Made by a program: the position numbers and the translations under genes. This document shows positions 32,999 to 44,366 of a DNA stretch of 64,000 bases, in pieces. How positions within the stretch are numbered: position 1 is the first letter of the stretch; each line of letters opens with the position of its first letter. The notes beneath the pieces are model-generated. The model was given only the letters and a program-made list of their open reading frames with translations. It was not told where the DNA came from and did not search any database. This DNA comes from Calycina herbarum. Taxonomy: Eukaryota; Ascomycota; Leotiomycetes; Helotiales; Pezizellaceae. The stretch spans positions 1 through 64,000 of the forward strand of contig LLEY01000175.1 of the NCBI GenBank assembly GCA_001414485.1, written 5' to 3'.

Positions 32999-35384
32999 GT
33001 TGACTTGTTCAAGCAATGACTTGTTGACTGGACGAGCTGTTAATTTGTCGAAATGGTGTGTGAGCGGTGATGAGAAGTAAATGTGGAAGAGCCCGAGGAC
33101 TTTATATCTGCAGCTTTTGTGCATTCGTGACTGGATTTGGCGTGGATAACGGATGATTGGTACCCGTTTCGATATTAAATTCCAGGCAGTAGAATTTTGT
33201 TCGGGTCTTGTCTGGGTACCACTGTGGCGGCAAGCTACCCCCTCCGACTTTCGTCTGACTGGAAAATCCGGCCCCGCATCAATATAAAGAGCGCCACATG
33301 TGCAGCCAATATGTTGGGTTACAAAGTATAATACGAGCCATCTTGATGGGCCTTCACATCGGATAAAGTTAGCCGAGAAAGAGAACTTGAAAATATATGA
33401 GAGAACAAACAACTTCGAGGTACCAAAACGGTGGTGCCTCTTCGGTTTACACCGTGTAAGACTGACCAGAACCATACCAAAACGTGGCTCATGGGGTGCT
33501 TGTGACTGCAATTAATTTCGGGATGAATGTATCGTAGATTGAATATGGGCTATGTATAGAAGCAGGACAAGCTTAGCGAGTGGTATCAAGGGTCCAAACA
33601 TGCATCCTCGGACAGGATACGGACTAGGTACATGTAGTTGGCGGTGGTAAGCTGGATACAGCCAGTGTGGTTAACATGTGTTGGTCGATTGAAATCTTGC
33701 AGCACCGTCAGTGAGATGGCACTGCATCTTGTGGGTATCGAGCGCCCAAGAAGGTAATTGTCATAATGTGCTCCTCCCCGCAGGAAGTTGTTCAGAAGGA
33801 AGCCTAATTGATACGGAATAGCTGACTCCAGTTACCCAAGAGAGAAATGGGACTTAACAAACGTGTGACTGAACCTAGACTAAACAACTGAGCCGATTTG
33901 CGGAGGTTAATCAAAGGTGGTTCTAAGCTAGCAAGAGACAGATTACCGAAGATTCGCCCAACCCCCACAGAGGCTGTAATGAAGCATAGAAGCTTCACCA
34001 AAGGCACTCTTTCAAATGCCAAGAAGGTATCGAAGACCGTGTTTCCCGATTCTCGGGGTTGAAGCAAATATGCAATGGCAGGAGCATGGCTTCCGATGAA
34101 GGTACAGGTGTACTTTGGGTGAGGGAATTTTAGGCATGAAACTCCGGGTAGAAACATGAGAGCGAATGATATGGCAGTGCTTAGCTTAAACTTTCCGCAT
34201 TCGGTATTATTTGAAGCACAGTAGCATATATTGTGGCGTGGAGCAAATAGCAGACGAAGTTGAAATGGCTTGTCGTCTGGAATGAATTAAGGTTGATCTT
34301 CCAATAGATATTTGTGGAGAGCACAGGGGTAATTAGGTAAGCGATAGGCGCATGTCTAGCCTCTTCTTCAACGACGCACCTCAATATCCGGTAATGTAAG
34401 AAGCACTATTTGCCTAAGTTTCACGATCACCTTTCAGCAACCGAGCCGCTCTTTGCAAGAAAGACACGCCTTCAGATTGGCTGTTGGTGTGAGGTTTGTC
34501 AATATCGAACCATGGACAGCCCAGGGATTTTCAGGCACCAGAAAAATGAACAATACACCACAAGAAGCACTGATCGTGTTCGACCAAAGGCAATTGACTC
34601 CACAGCCTGCATCTAGACATACGCTAACAATTTCAGAGTACTATTTCAAGACCTATTACGCGATCCTATCATAGCCTCCGAATATGCGAACGTCCCGGAA
34701 AGAATATAGCACGTCGTGCAGAATGTTCGGTTTCCAGCCCTCAAACAATCGAGCAGCCTTAATTGGCTTAATATCTTGGGGGTCTTGGAGAAGCACAATA
34801 TGCCAAAGGTTTTTACCATTCCTCATATACGAACGAAAAGAATGCAGACAATGAAGGCATCTTGGGTTGTCTTCAGATGCGATACGCCATCATGCTATCG
34901 GTCAGATGATGTTCACCAAACTACTCTTGCCGCGTTGGTTTATCGTTTTCAGCAATTTTGACACCCGGAATTGTTTTACTGTCTTGGCAAGAAGTCATTC
35001 TGGTATCGATATTAAGTAGCTCCAGGCAGACATACTTGTGATAATAGCCAGACCCGTGTTATGCCGGTAATATCTACAGCTCAATCAGAACTGGACAAAA
35101 ATGAGAGAAAGTATTGTCCGATTTCTCAGCCCCGGTCCGTCACTCCGATTCCTGTAGTGAAGTTATTTTTTCAAAATACAATAATACTTCTATACCAGAT
35201 TTCGAAAGACAAGCTTTATGCAACCGCTGCCAAGACGAGAGGCCGGCCATATATATGCGGCACCATCTGTTCAACTCAGAATAAAAGGGCTGCCTAGTCT
35301 TCAAGAAATGTCAAATACGAGGTTAGCGTAAAGAACAACGATCCTGCTTCTTGCAGAAGTGCTCAAAGTTAACACTTTTGAAAA
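32999..35384. other. Intergenic, no supported gene
   Basis: Contains the DUF4360 promoter at its left end. Minus-strand frames at about 33804-34157 and 34181-34384 are hydrophobic, but I could not join them into a believable gene. Possibly more decayed coding sequence, like the relics just to the right. Confidence 0.45.
33101..33106 (-). promoter_or_regulatory. TATA box candidate for the DUF4360 gene
   Basis: TATAAA on the minus strand, 103 bp upstream of the start codon at 32998. Confidence 0.45.
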
Positions 35385-35925
35385 TGGCGGACCGTTATCG
35401 GATACTGCATTGCAACTCGAAAATTTGCTTTGTCTTCCCCTTTCAGATATTGACTTGAATATCTCCGAGGATCCATTCGATCTCAAGTGATTTCGATAGA
35501 TCGCGAATCATCTCAAGGCAGCAGTCAATTGAATGAGGATAGCTCATCATATTCAAAAAAGTTATCTGGGACAGAATGATCCCGGTACATAACACGTGGT
35601 TCTTGAAATCAACCTCCATCCAATTCTACCGGGTCGGCTTTGCGTGGAAGGACACGCTGACTACAACGGCTGCTGCATCCCAATTATTGAACGCTCTTGT
35701 TCTCTAGAAGCAATATTTGTATTACTCAACTACAAATTTCTTGGAAGTTTCCTACATTAGCAAGCCAACGGCAAACCCGAACTCCGATTCAACTCTCCAT
35801 CTTGTCTATTGGCAAAATATCCACGTCGTTCCTGGTTCTCTGCCATTTCGGAGCAATTTGGTTGTTGTTGATGTCTTGTCTCTCGAATTTGAAGAATTTC
35901 TGCCAATGTTCCAATTTTAAGAGAA
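35385..35925 (+). pseudogene. Possible decayed coding region, unrecognised
   Basis: Several + strand stretches read like protein but lie in different frames separated by stops: LSDTALQLENLLCLPLSDID near 35395-35455, FYRVGFAWKDTLTTTAAAS near 35625-35685, and LEVSYISKPTANPNSDST then NLVVVDVLSLEFEEFLP near 35740-35910. Together they suggest a gene remnant with several frameshifts. I do not recognise the family, and chance cannot be excluded. Confidence 0.25.
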
Positions 35926-36047
35926 CTCCAAGGTCTCTTGTGAATGCGCCAAGGGATGCACATTACCAATCGTCCTTTTTTGTCCATTCGAAGGGAGGTT
36001 TCTGGTTCCTCTTGCCTTGGATTCTGTTTCAACTGAATCCATAACTT

Positions 36048-37130
36048 TCACCGAAGTGGTGAGGGCTGAGCTCTTCTGTCGCCAAAACAGCAAGCTTCGC
36101 GGCTGTTTGCCGACAATGATACACCTGTTGGCACTAGATTCCCTGGGGCTCGAAGTCGCCTAAAAGTAGCACCTCTCTTGGTCACTATTCGGAAAAGATG
36201 CGGGCATCTGCATTTACCACTCCATTTACTACTCATCCCACATTCACAAATCTTTGGAATTCGCGAGGCTTTGTGCAACCGAAGGTCGTATAAAACGAGA
36301 GTTCCGTTATCATCGGCCTTATCAAATACATAAAGCAATCTTCGAACGGTGGTAGCCAAGAAATCTTTTTCGGATGGAAGAGAAGTGAGTTGTGTAGTCC
36401 TCGTATCGTTTTCAAAACATGGAGTCATAATATCCCCCAGGTTGCTTCCCAGTAATACTAGGAATTTGATGCTTTGATCATGTTTGGCCACCCTCCGTGT
36501 GAATTTTCTAGGGCAACTTCTCGCCGTCTCAAAGAGTTTTTGCTCAAAACTAGATCCATTATGTCGAAACCAACTAACTAGAGTGGTAGTTAAGTTTCAC
36601 CTCCATCCCAGGACCATCTACAAGAGATTGAAGAGTTTCAAGACGCGACAAAATGTGAACCACTAAACCACGCACGTAAAAGTCCCGCTCAGCAACTTGT
36701 TCATTGGAGATGAGTTTCACAGATGCCATCTTCAGTATAGCCGTCCTGCAGGCTCTTGCGCCGTCATGGATTCCAGCTGCATATTCAAGAAGTGGAAGTG
36801 TTGATGGTTTGAGACTAGCGTCATTTTTTCTCCGATGCCTCATATGAATGAGACATAATATCATCTCAGTACCAGAAACCAGCCAACCCCTTTTAGACGA
36901 GGTGTCATGTAAGCATATAGACATCGCCTCGGAGCTATCGAGCATTGTTTCTAAATGACCGCTGCTTTGGATGTAAACAGGGTGATCTTTCTTCCCGATA
37001 GAAAACCCCAAGCTGGCGGTCCCATAACTCTGAAATCCCAATGAGAAACTCGTGAGCGTGGAAGATTGAGACCGCGATGTCGCCTTAGGAGCCGATTTTT
37101 CTCGTAGTCCACTTTATTAGTCCCCAAATT
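36048..37130 (-). pseudogene. Decayed conserved fungal gene, unrecognised
   Basis: On the minus strand a protein-like frame runs from about 37110 to 36574 (including SIGKKDHPVYIQSSGHLETM, GWLVSGTEMILCLIHMRHRR and VHILSRLETLQSLVDGPGME). It meets a stop, then continues in another frame from about 36573 to 36048 (TTLVSWFRHNG, KLFETARSCPRKFTR, KFLVLLGSNLGDIMTPC, CECGMSSKWSGKCRCPHLFR). A single indel near 36580 would rejoin the frames, and no plausible intron fits. There is no start codon with a good upstream context. It looks like an inactivated member of a fungal gene family of unknown function; it faces the relic at 35385. Confidence 0.45.
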
Positions 37131-37635
37131 TGATTCCGAAAGTTCCCACCAACCCAGAAATCAATTAGCTGTCAAGATTTCCCTCTATATTCTTTGGGTA
37201 TTTTTCTGATCTCTTTTGGACATACTGTTGTTGTTTTAGTAAGGTACAGCTGAGGAACAAATACGCATCTTTTTTCGTCGATGGCCTGAATTAATTATTG
37301 GCAGCAATGATCGAATTCGGGTGGAAATTCAGCACCACCAGCGCCTCCTTCCACCTCTTTCCTCTCTATTCCTAGTACTCTTTTTTGTATGTAAGTTCTT
37401 TCTAGAAAAATAACTTCGCTGTAATATTAATACTAAAGTATATTTTAGGAGAGCCGTATGCTGTTCTCAGAATCGTAAAAGACGATTGAAAGGTTCTAGT
37501 TCGTCTTACGGTATACTCTAGTAGTAAATTATAATATGTACAGTACAACGGGTATGTGCTACTCTACTCTACCACCAAGAAGAATTATTTGTCAATCAAC
37601 AACCCCCATTATCATGGCTCTGCGTCAAGAAATAA
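37131..37635. other. Intergenic, partly AT-rich
   Basis: A short AT-rich segment at about 37395-37530 interrupts normal sequence and may be a small repeat relic. It also holds the 3' end of the tyrosinase locus. Confidence 0.4.
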
Positions 37636-39038
37636 TTAGATGTAGATGTAACAAAATGGGCCGCCAGTGGTACTCATCAGTGTCTTCATGGGAACACCAG
37701 CAGCATTGACACCAAGATCTACAAGGTCGTCAAGCGTTCCATTTCTGCTAGGGGGCAGATTATTCAGCGTGATCGTTCCGGAGATAGCGTTCTGTCGGGC
37801 CGCGAGATCTTGGTTCTGCCAAATCCAATACGTCCGATCGATTTGAGCATGGTGAAGATAAAATGCAGGATCTCCCGGAGACGAAAACAGATCTCCACCT
37901 GGGTCACCTCCAAATGTAAAATGACCGCCTGTATGAACCCCATATTCGCCCTTAGCGAAGTCTCCTTGCATCGATGTTTGAAAGGTTCCGATATCTTTGC
38001 TGTTTTTTATTAAATCGGTCGAGTTGGCGTCAGCTGTAAATCGTTGTGAGACCCATGAGGAGATATCTCGTTTGATGCAGCGTGGATTGTAAATTGTTCC
38101 GTTGTTGGCAATGAGATCTGCCTCCATGAGTGTTGGAGAAACGGGTCCGAGGTTAACCTTCGAGTCTTTGAATGGTCCGGAGGCTAAACACCCACCACCA
38201 TCTCCAGCTGGAATGGGGTTCAGACCAGTGGGAAGCGCGTTTGTGCTGTTATGTGCTTGGAAAACACCGTTCCCGGACATGCTGAAATCACTTCCATCGA
38301 AAACTGGCGAGTTGACTGGATCTGCAGCCCATTTCCCCCAGTTCCAGTACTATTTGACTATTAGATAATTGTAATGATTGCGTCAGAAGACTACCTACTG
38401 GTTGATATCCATCATAGTCGCATTCGTTTCTGAGTGCTTACTCGAATGTCCAAGTGAAAAATCTATGCCACGTCAAGAAGTTTGTCTATATGAAATTAGA
38501 GAAATGCTGAAATTAGTCGCAAGTTGATACATACAGTTCCATGAATTGCCAATGTTTGGTTGATGTGAGTAAAGAGGAAATCATCGTAACTTTGCAAGGT
38601 TAGTGATACGCTTCTCAAACCTAAACCCTCAGATCACAAACCGAGATTTTGCACCAGGAACAACAGCAGCGTCAGTTTTTGCTGGCTTTGACATCAAACA
38701 TAGAACAGCATCAGTATAAGCCTTTCTCTCTGGTCTGGGAAGAGTTCCCCTGATCTAATGTCAATAAATCTACGGTAAAACCTGCAATAAATTGCTTACC
38801 ATTCTCGTCTGACTGCTAAATTAGACTGATTGCAATCAGAATCGAGCTGTTGTTGAGAATATGCTTGTAGGTTTCGAAGACCAGTTGCTGCCAGAGCATC
38901 CGTACCAGCCGTTGAAGACGTTGTAAATTGCTGTCCCGGTGGTTTAACGTTAGGTAGTGGTAGTCGTGGGAGGTGTTGTGATGCGCTAGCCGAGGAGAAG
39001 ATAAGGAATTGAACCCAGAAAACGAATAAGAAACGCAT
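37636..39038 (-). pseudogene. Tyrosinase (type-3 copper oxidase) with an in-frame stop codon
   Basis: Phenol oxidase family, normally secreted and acting in melanin or phenolic chemistry. Five exons splice well: 39038-38800, 38749-38642, 38589-38535, 38485-38399 and 38349-37636, for 400 codons. A signal peptide (MRFLFVFWVQFLIFSSASAS) opens the protein. The CuA site has its three His (FTHINQT, IHGT, TWHRFF) and the CuB site has GVHTGGH plus FYLHHAQIDR. Between TWTFE and ALRNECDYDGYQPYWNWG, codon 150 (38440-38438) is TAA. The family normally has a Gln or Lys there. A single C-to-T or A-to-T change would explain it, and no intron of workable size (12 nt at most) removes it. The rest of the gene is well preserved, so inactivation is recent, or the base is an assembly error. 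Confidence 0.8.
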
Positions 39039-40782
39039 TCTGGCTAAATCAATTCCTTGAGGTTGAGGATGGACTTTATCGCGGACAAAGTTACCATGGA
39101 CAGAAGGGAAATCTCGTAGAACATAAGAAAATCTAGGAATGAGGTGTGTGGGCCTGGATTGAGAAGCTATTGCCAGGTAAAGAACAATGGTGTTAGTGCT
39201 TACCGGGGGTTTCCTTGAACTAGACATCAGTTCCGACAATCGATTCTGGTATCCGATAACGCTCGTAAGAACCCTGCAAGGGTTTGACCATAGGGAAGAT
39301 TTGTAGCAAGCATTATTCCGCAGGACTACCAGTTCAAGACTGGTTTTGAGACTATGAAGGGGAGTCAACTCTGTAAGTACATACAAGTCTTATTTGACAG
39401 CCGACAGACCCGAAGAGTGCGTGGGTATACCAAGTACATTACGACAAGGATTAAATATTGGTAGCGACTGCATGTCGGTTACTGTAGCATTCGTTTTGTT
39501 GGGAATGAGGCTGCGATAGTCACGGAAAGTGGGCGGACGGTTTCTACAGTATGTCAAACTAGTGAAGCGAAGCCGAAGAACAAACGAAGAATATTCCACA
39601 CTCCCGTGTTTCTGAAAGTTGGGATGATTTGAGTATCATGATTTCTTCACTTCCGGTGTCCAAATTTCGAGGCATGAAATGACGTTCGTTTTAGCAAGAG
39701 GGGTGAGCCTTGTAGGGCCTTCATTTGTTCCCCGCTTTTTCGCTTGCAAACCTTCGGACGTTCCCCACCACCCGAAAATTATGAGGAAGATCTGAAAATC
39801 CTTCAGCACTTGGTGCAATCCACCTTATGAATTCAAAAGTGTAGGAAAACAAAATGTTTGAATTAAGCAAAGTGTAGAAGAATTCTAGAGCAGTCAGGTA
39901 TTGCAGTGTTGTCCCATTTCTTGAGGCAGCTTCTAAATTCAAAGTGTTTCGGTCTCAAACTGAGCTAGCCAACTGCACAAGCATAGTTTCCTTCGAATGT
40001 AAGCTTAATCCCGGGAATGTGCGAACTTCTAACAGCTGACTTTAAAATGACAGGCCCGTTATAGCTTCAGATAAATTTAAATCATCTGCCGAAAACGTCT
40101 TGACTTCTAAAACAAACCATCTCATCCTTTTTAATTTGGCGTGCCTGTGCTACAGATAGAAAATTTAGCTTATCGGAGCTAAAACCTCGCACATGTGAGA
40201 AAGAATTTGGTTACCGCCTCCCCCCCACCCCCTCTTTCCACTTCCTAAAGCTTCCCGTGCAATGTTTGTAGATCAAGTATAAATACGACAAACTACGTTC
40301 AGCTGTAGTTTTATCTTTTGGGATTTCCCTTTTTCGAATTGCCAAACACCCTGAATAGATTTTGGGCCTCGTAAATGACCACTTAATTACGATGTAGAAT
40401 CGTAGATAGATAGCAACTAATTGGACGAACACAGTATCCCGTCAATAAAACGCTGATTCAGTACAAATACCTCCTACACAACTAAGATGGCAGTAAAGCA
40501 AGTTGTTAAGGGCCGGCACCAAACAAGGGAAAAAGACAAAAATCTAGCATACCAATAACAGCACCTCTTTTTACAATACTATACTCAATTATTCCCTGTC
40601 CTTGGGCAATTATCTTCCAATACCCTCGCTTAAGCACAAAATCCCCTCAACCTTCGAATCTTTTTGTGACAACTACAGCCAAACAGCTCTCACCTTGGGC
40701 ACCAAATAGCGCCTGTCATCATGGTATACTCAATTGAGTAACACACCCATACGAGAATGTTGAAGAGAAAATTGTTTGTTTG

Positions 40783-40810
40783 AGGCCGGGCTCGATTCCC
40801 GCCGAACGCG
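40783..40810 (+). repeat. tRNA 3'-half-like relic
   Basis: GAGGCCGGGCTCGATTCCCG followed by CCGAACGC resembles the T-arm and 3' acceptor strand of the tRNA-Gly gene 600 bp away (CCGGGTTCGATTCCCGG, CGAACGC). The T-stem has a mismatch and no matching 5' half is found, so it is not a functional tRNA. It could be a SINE tail or a duplicated fragment. Confidence 0.35.
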
Positions 40811-41398
40811 AACAGACTTTGTTTCTGGATTTTTCTGTACCGAGCTCTACAAACCCAATAACCTTGTGATGTGGCCATTTCAAAGTATTCAAAGGTGATT
40901 TTGAGCTTCCGGTTATAAAAGGTGCGCTGAAGAGACCACGAATACAAATATTTGATTAGAAAGGCCTTCGTTATAATTCCTTGTCAAATTGCACAGCTTC
41001 AATTGCACATAACTAAATTTTGCTTTTACCTTTTTTTCCTAAAATAGATAGGACAATAAGGTTAAAGAGATAAAGTTCAGACTAAGGCCTTAAAAGTAGT
41101 TACTAGATCTTAATCCAAAGAGATTTTATTTAACTTGAGTATTTAAAACAACTAGAACAATAGAATAAAAGAGAGATTATCAAGACTAAACGTCAAAAGT
41201 ATATAGTAGATATTTATCTCAAGAAAGTTCTTTTTATCCCAACTATTGTCTCTCGACATTAATACTTTCTGCACGAGTTTTCAATTGCCTAGGGCTCCAT
41301 AACTTTTTCTCGCTTAACCCAGATGCTAAAAAACCCCCTCCCGCATTTTTAAAACCTCCCAACCACACACCCAGAAGTTGAGATAGTGCCAAAAGAGC

Positions 41399-41404
41399 AA
41401 AAAA
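41399..41404 (-). terminator. Pol III terminator of tRNA-Gly
   Basis: A run of six T on the minus strand starts 11 nt after the tRNA 3' end, as expected for Pol III termination. Confidence 0.7.
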
Positions 41405-41414
41405 TAAGGTCTTT

Positions 41415-41513
41415 TGCGTTCGCCGGGAATCGAACCCGGGGCCAATGCATTATGATCCAACCGTGAACGGTCAAAATTGGCAAGCATCGATTTTACCACT
41501 AAACCACAAACGC
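41415..41513 (-). tRNA. tRNA-Gly(GCC) with an intron
   Basis: The minus strand folds as a full tRNA. The acceptor stem GCGTTTG pairs with CGAACGC (one G-U pair), discriminator A. The D-arm GTGGTTTAGTGGTAAAATC is the same as in yeast tRNA-Gly(GCC). The anticodon stem GATGC pairs with GCATT. The loop TTGCCA carries anticodon GCC. The T-arm is CCGGGTTCGATTCCCGG. An intron of about 28 nt sits one base 3' of the anticodon, the canonical position. The exact intron ends are inferred from stem pairing. Confidence 0.92.
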
Positions 41514-41952
41514 ATGATGTTGTACTTGGTTGAGGAGATTTGGATAAAACTGGTCAAAATTCAAAGGTGGGGGCTTACCCATTTGCAGGGGTTTCAAAAC
41601 CGGTGAACAGCCGGAAGTGGAGGAGTGGAGTTCCAGGCTGTTGGAAACCCTTAAAACCTCACTTATAATACTCAATCCTTTGATCGTCTATCGATCTTCC
41701 AGTTATTCGGTAAGTTAAGTGGTTGAAAAAATAGTGGAAAGAGGGGGAACATCACATGATGGGCTTGTAGGGGGTCACATCACTCAGACCTCGCTCTCGC
41801 TTCAACTCTAGCAAAGATTCATCAACAGCATCAACACGATCTCGGGTTCATTCAAGATCTTACCGCTAGGACATCAATCTCCATATTCCGGTTCTCGGAT
41901 ACTTCTCAGAAAATTTCATATCCTTAAGGCTGTGAGCCTCAATTTGGCAAAC
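41514..41952. other. Intergenic between tRNA and 2EXR gene
   Basis: Upstream of both the minus-strand tRNA and the plus-strand 2EXR gene; contains no recognisable additional feature. Confidence 0.5.
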
Positions 41953-43032
41953 ATGTCGTCCACACCAATCTCTCTGCCTACCAACGTAAACCGCTTACAC
42001 AAACCGAGTTTTGACCTTCCCAGCTTACCCGAAGAATTGAGAATGATGATTTGGAAAGCTGCAACGCTCCCTCGAATCGTCCCCTTGATGGTCAAAGTGG
42101 AAACCCCAGAGTGCAAGCACATGCTCCGCCGAGTTCTTTCTAATGCAATCGTAACGACCAGATGCGAAGGCCGTCACGCAACCAAAAAGACCCCCTTTTC
42201 AATCCCACCCCATCCAGCGGCAAACAATCCGTGTACTTTTCCAGACATACCAGAAGATGAAGAATTAGATCGAATTATCCACGCAGCACGAACATCCATC
42301 ATCCACGATTGGCGTTACAAGCCCAGATTTGCTTGGGAATCAAACTTGCCTCCACCTCCTCTCCTACACGTTTGCAAAGAAAGCCGCTTTTTTGCTTTGA
42401 AACATTATACCTTGAGTTTTGCGACAAAACATTCCTCTCCAACAACCTACTTCAATTTTCAACTCGATACTCTTTATTTCACGCAAGGCGAAATCGCACC
42501 TCGTGACGCTCCCACATATCTCAAATGCTTTCAACGAGGATCCTGGCCGCTCTTTGGGTGTATACCTACCGCAGAACAACTGCAAGTTCGAAGCCTGGCC
42601 ATCGATACACGTATCCTCAAGCTTTGGGAGGGCTCCACCCCCCGTCTCCAACGTACCCTCTCTCAAATTCAAAATACCTACCGAAACTCAAAACTTCTCT
42701 CTGTGGTGGTAGCAGATTTCACACACCTCTACGACGGAAGACGACCAAATCATTACTCTAGAGCGGATTCTCTTACTTTCCTCCCGGAGGATAATATCCC
42801 TTTAAAATTGTACTCGTACACAAACCCGCATTGGCACAAGAATCACCCAGCAGGAGAGACCACAGAACCCTTTGATATAAGATCTGTCACCCGTCCACAG
42901 ACGAACGATGACACAGAAAGTGATCTTGACAGAACCCTGTACTCCACCTCCGGTAAAGGAATATACTCCACAGAATCTGCATCATCTCCACTGCTTCCTT
43001 CGGGTTGGCTAGGCGGCAAAGAGGTTGCTTGA
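41953..43032 (+). CDS. 2EXR domain protein
   Basis: Single-exon gene of 359 residues from the ATG at 41953. The 2EXR domain pattern is clear: FDLPSLPEELRMMIWKAA near residue 22, then LLHVCKESRFFALKHYTLSF near residue 137, then YFNFQLDTLYF about 20 residues later. The remainder is polar with no recognised domain. 2EXR proteins are a large fungal family of unknown function, expanded in Helotiales and related groups. Downstream sequence to 43257 contains open frames but no continuation of this protein. Confidence 0.85.
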   Translation: MSSTPISLPTNVNRLHKPSFDLPSLPEELRMMIWKAATLPRIVPLMVKVETPECKHMLRRVLSNAIVTTRCEGRHATKKTPFSIPPHPAANNPCTFPDIPEDEELDRIIHAARTSIIHDWRYKPRFAWESNLPPPPLLHVCKESRFFALKHYTLSFATKHSSPTTYFNFQLDTLYFTQGEIAPRDAPTYLKCFQRGSWPLFGCIPTAEQLQVRSLAIDTRILKLWEGSTPRLQRTLSQIQNTYRNSKLLSVVVADFTHLYDGRRPNHYSRADSLTFLPEDNIPLKLYSYTNPHWHKNHPAGETTEPFDIRSVTRPQTNDDTESDLDRTLYSTSGKGIYSTESASSPLLPSGWLGGKEVA

Positions 43033-44366
43033 AGTTGTGTGCTATACCAAAAGATATCTTTCCTCCGGAAAATTACTTTTGGCGGTATGGTGGAATTTGC
43101 GTGTACAACTCGACATATGAAGACGAGATTGGAAAAACTTCAACGAAAGTACGAGGAGGAAAATGGTACTTGTCGGTGTTATGAGGGGGACAATGAAGCA
43201 GCTCATGAGCCAAGGAGTGAGTTTGCAGATACATATGTGATTTGGAAACCTTTGTAGTCTCGTGTCATATTTTGCCAATCAAGCCTCATTTCCGAATTCA
43301 GAGGACGTGTATTTATCAAGATTAAAGCCCCGAGTATTCTCAACACCATCATGCTAAGAGAAAAGAATTTGGGGTATATATTTGATATTATCTGAGGGAA
43401 GGTGGGAAATTTGACTTGCATCACAATGCCCCCCTCACTTCACTTTCAACTTTTCCCCCTTCCATTCAGGACAGAAAAATCATCTCCCATTATCCCCTTT
43501 GGTCTCTCCCTTGCTCTCCCGTGTGTCGCTTCATCCAGTTCCATAGACCCTGAAGCAGACAATTGAATTGGCTGGAGAGTTGAGAAGTTGATCACTTTAC
43601 TTAATTCAAATCTAAATAAATTCTATTTAACAATCTTCTTTCAACTCTTTTCGTAGAATAGTTTTAAACAGCCACAATTGTATGAACCTGAATAATGTCT
43701 ATTTGATAAAATTGTTCGAGAAGAATTAGAACAACCAAGTTGATCAAACAAAGTTCCGATATTAAAAATAGGCTACCCATGGCGAGTTTGGCGAGTTACT
43801 CGCGGGTTACTCGTTGTCTTTTTTAGCCCCCAAACTTTTGTTAGATTACTAGCAGGTTACTCGTGGATAACCCATGGATAACCCGACCTCTTTTTGGCCC
43901 CCAAGTTGAATAATTTGCATTGTGCTATCCATCAGATGAGCGCACCACGAAACCTTCCAAAAGCAAAGAACCCCAGGGGCCAGTTCACTCCTTCGCCAAG
44001 CACCTTCCGCCCTTGTTTCTCGATCTCTTATTTCATTCTTTAAAGAGTACCTCCGGGTGGTAATCGTCGAATCTAGCACACGCCTTACCTCTTCCCCACC
44101 TTGAGACAAGGAAACTCACAGCTCACGAAAACCCATTCACGACCATCCCATCTGTCAAAACACAAGACCAACAATGGAAGCGAGCCGGCCAATTATCATG
44201 GTATCATTTCCCTAAATAACGCCCAGCAATCCATGCATCTAATCTACAACAAACTCCTGTCCATGAGTATTTTCGCAACCCTCAAAATCACTCCCCCAAA
44301 TGAGACTCCCCATCATACGCCCAAATGACCGCCATTTTTTCCCTCAAAGATCAAACTTTTTTCTCC
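43033..44366. other. Intergenic, contains a short repeat
   Basis: No gene is supported between the 2EXR gene and the RPC2 3' end. The notable content is the GGTTACTCG repeat at about 43771-43915. Confidence 0.5.
43771..43915. repeat. Degenerate GGTTACTCG / GGATAACCC repeat
   Basis: GTTACTCG occurs three times, with GGATAACCC twice, and a CTTTTTTAGCCCCCAA-like block appears twice about 80 bp apart. Both orientations of the motif occur, as in terminal or subterminal repeats of small DNA transposons. No TIR or target duplication could be fixed. Confidence 0.4.

Larger units (their letters stand above)
39039..41414. other. Gene-poor intergenic region
   Basis: No gene is supported over about 2.4 kb. 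It holds the tyrosinase promoter at its left end, a tRNA-like relic near 40790, and an AT-rich stretch at about 41035-41240 that may be an old repeat fragment. Confidence 0.5.

Noticed and set aside
33804..34384. Two minus-strand hydrophobic frames that could be a membrane protein
   Set aside because: They could not be joined by believable splice sites, and no family motif was found.
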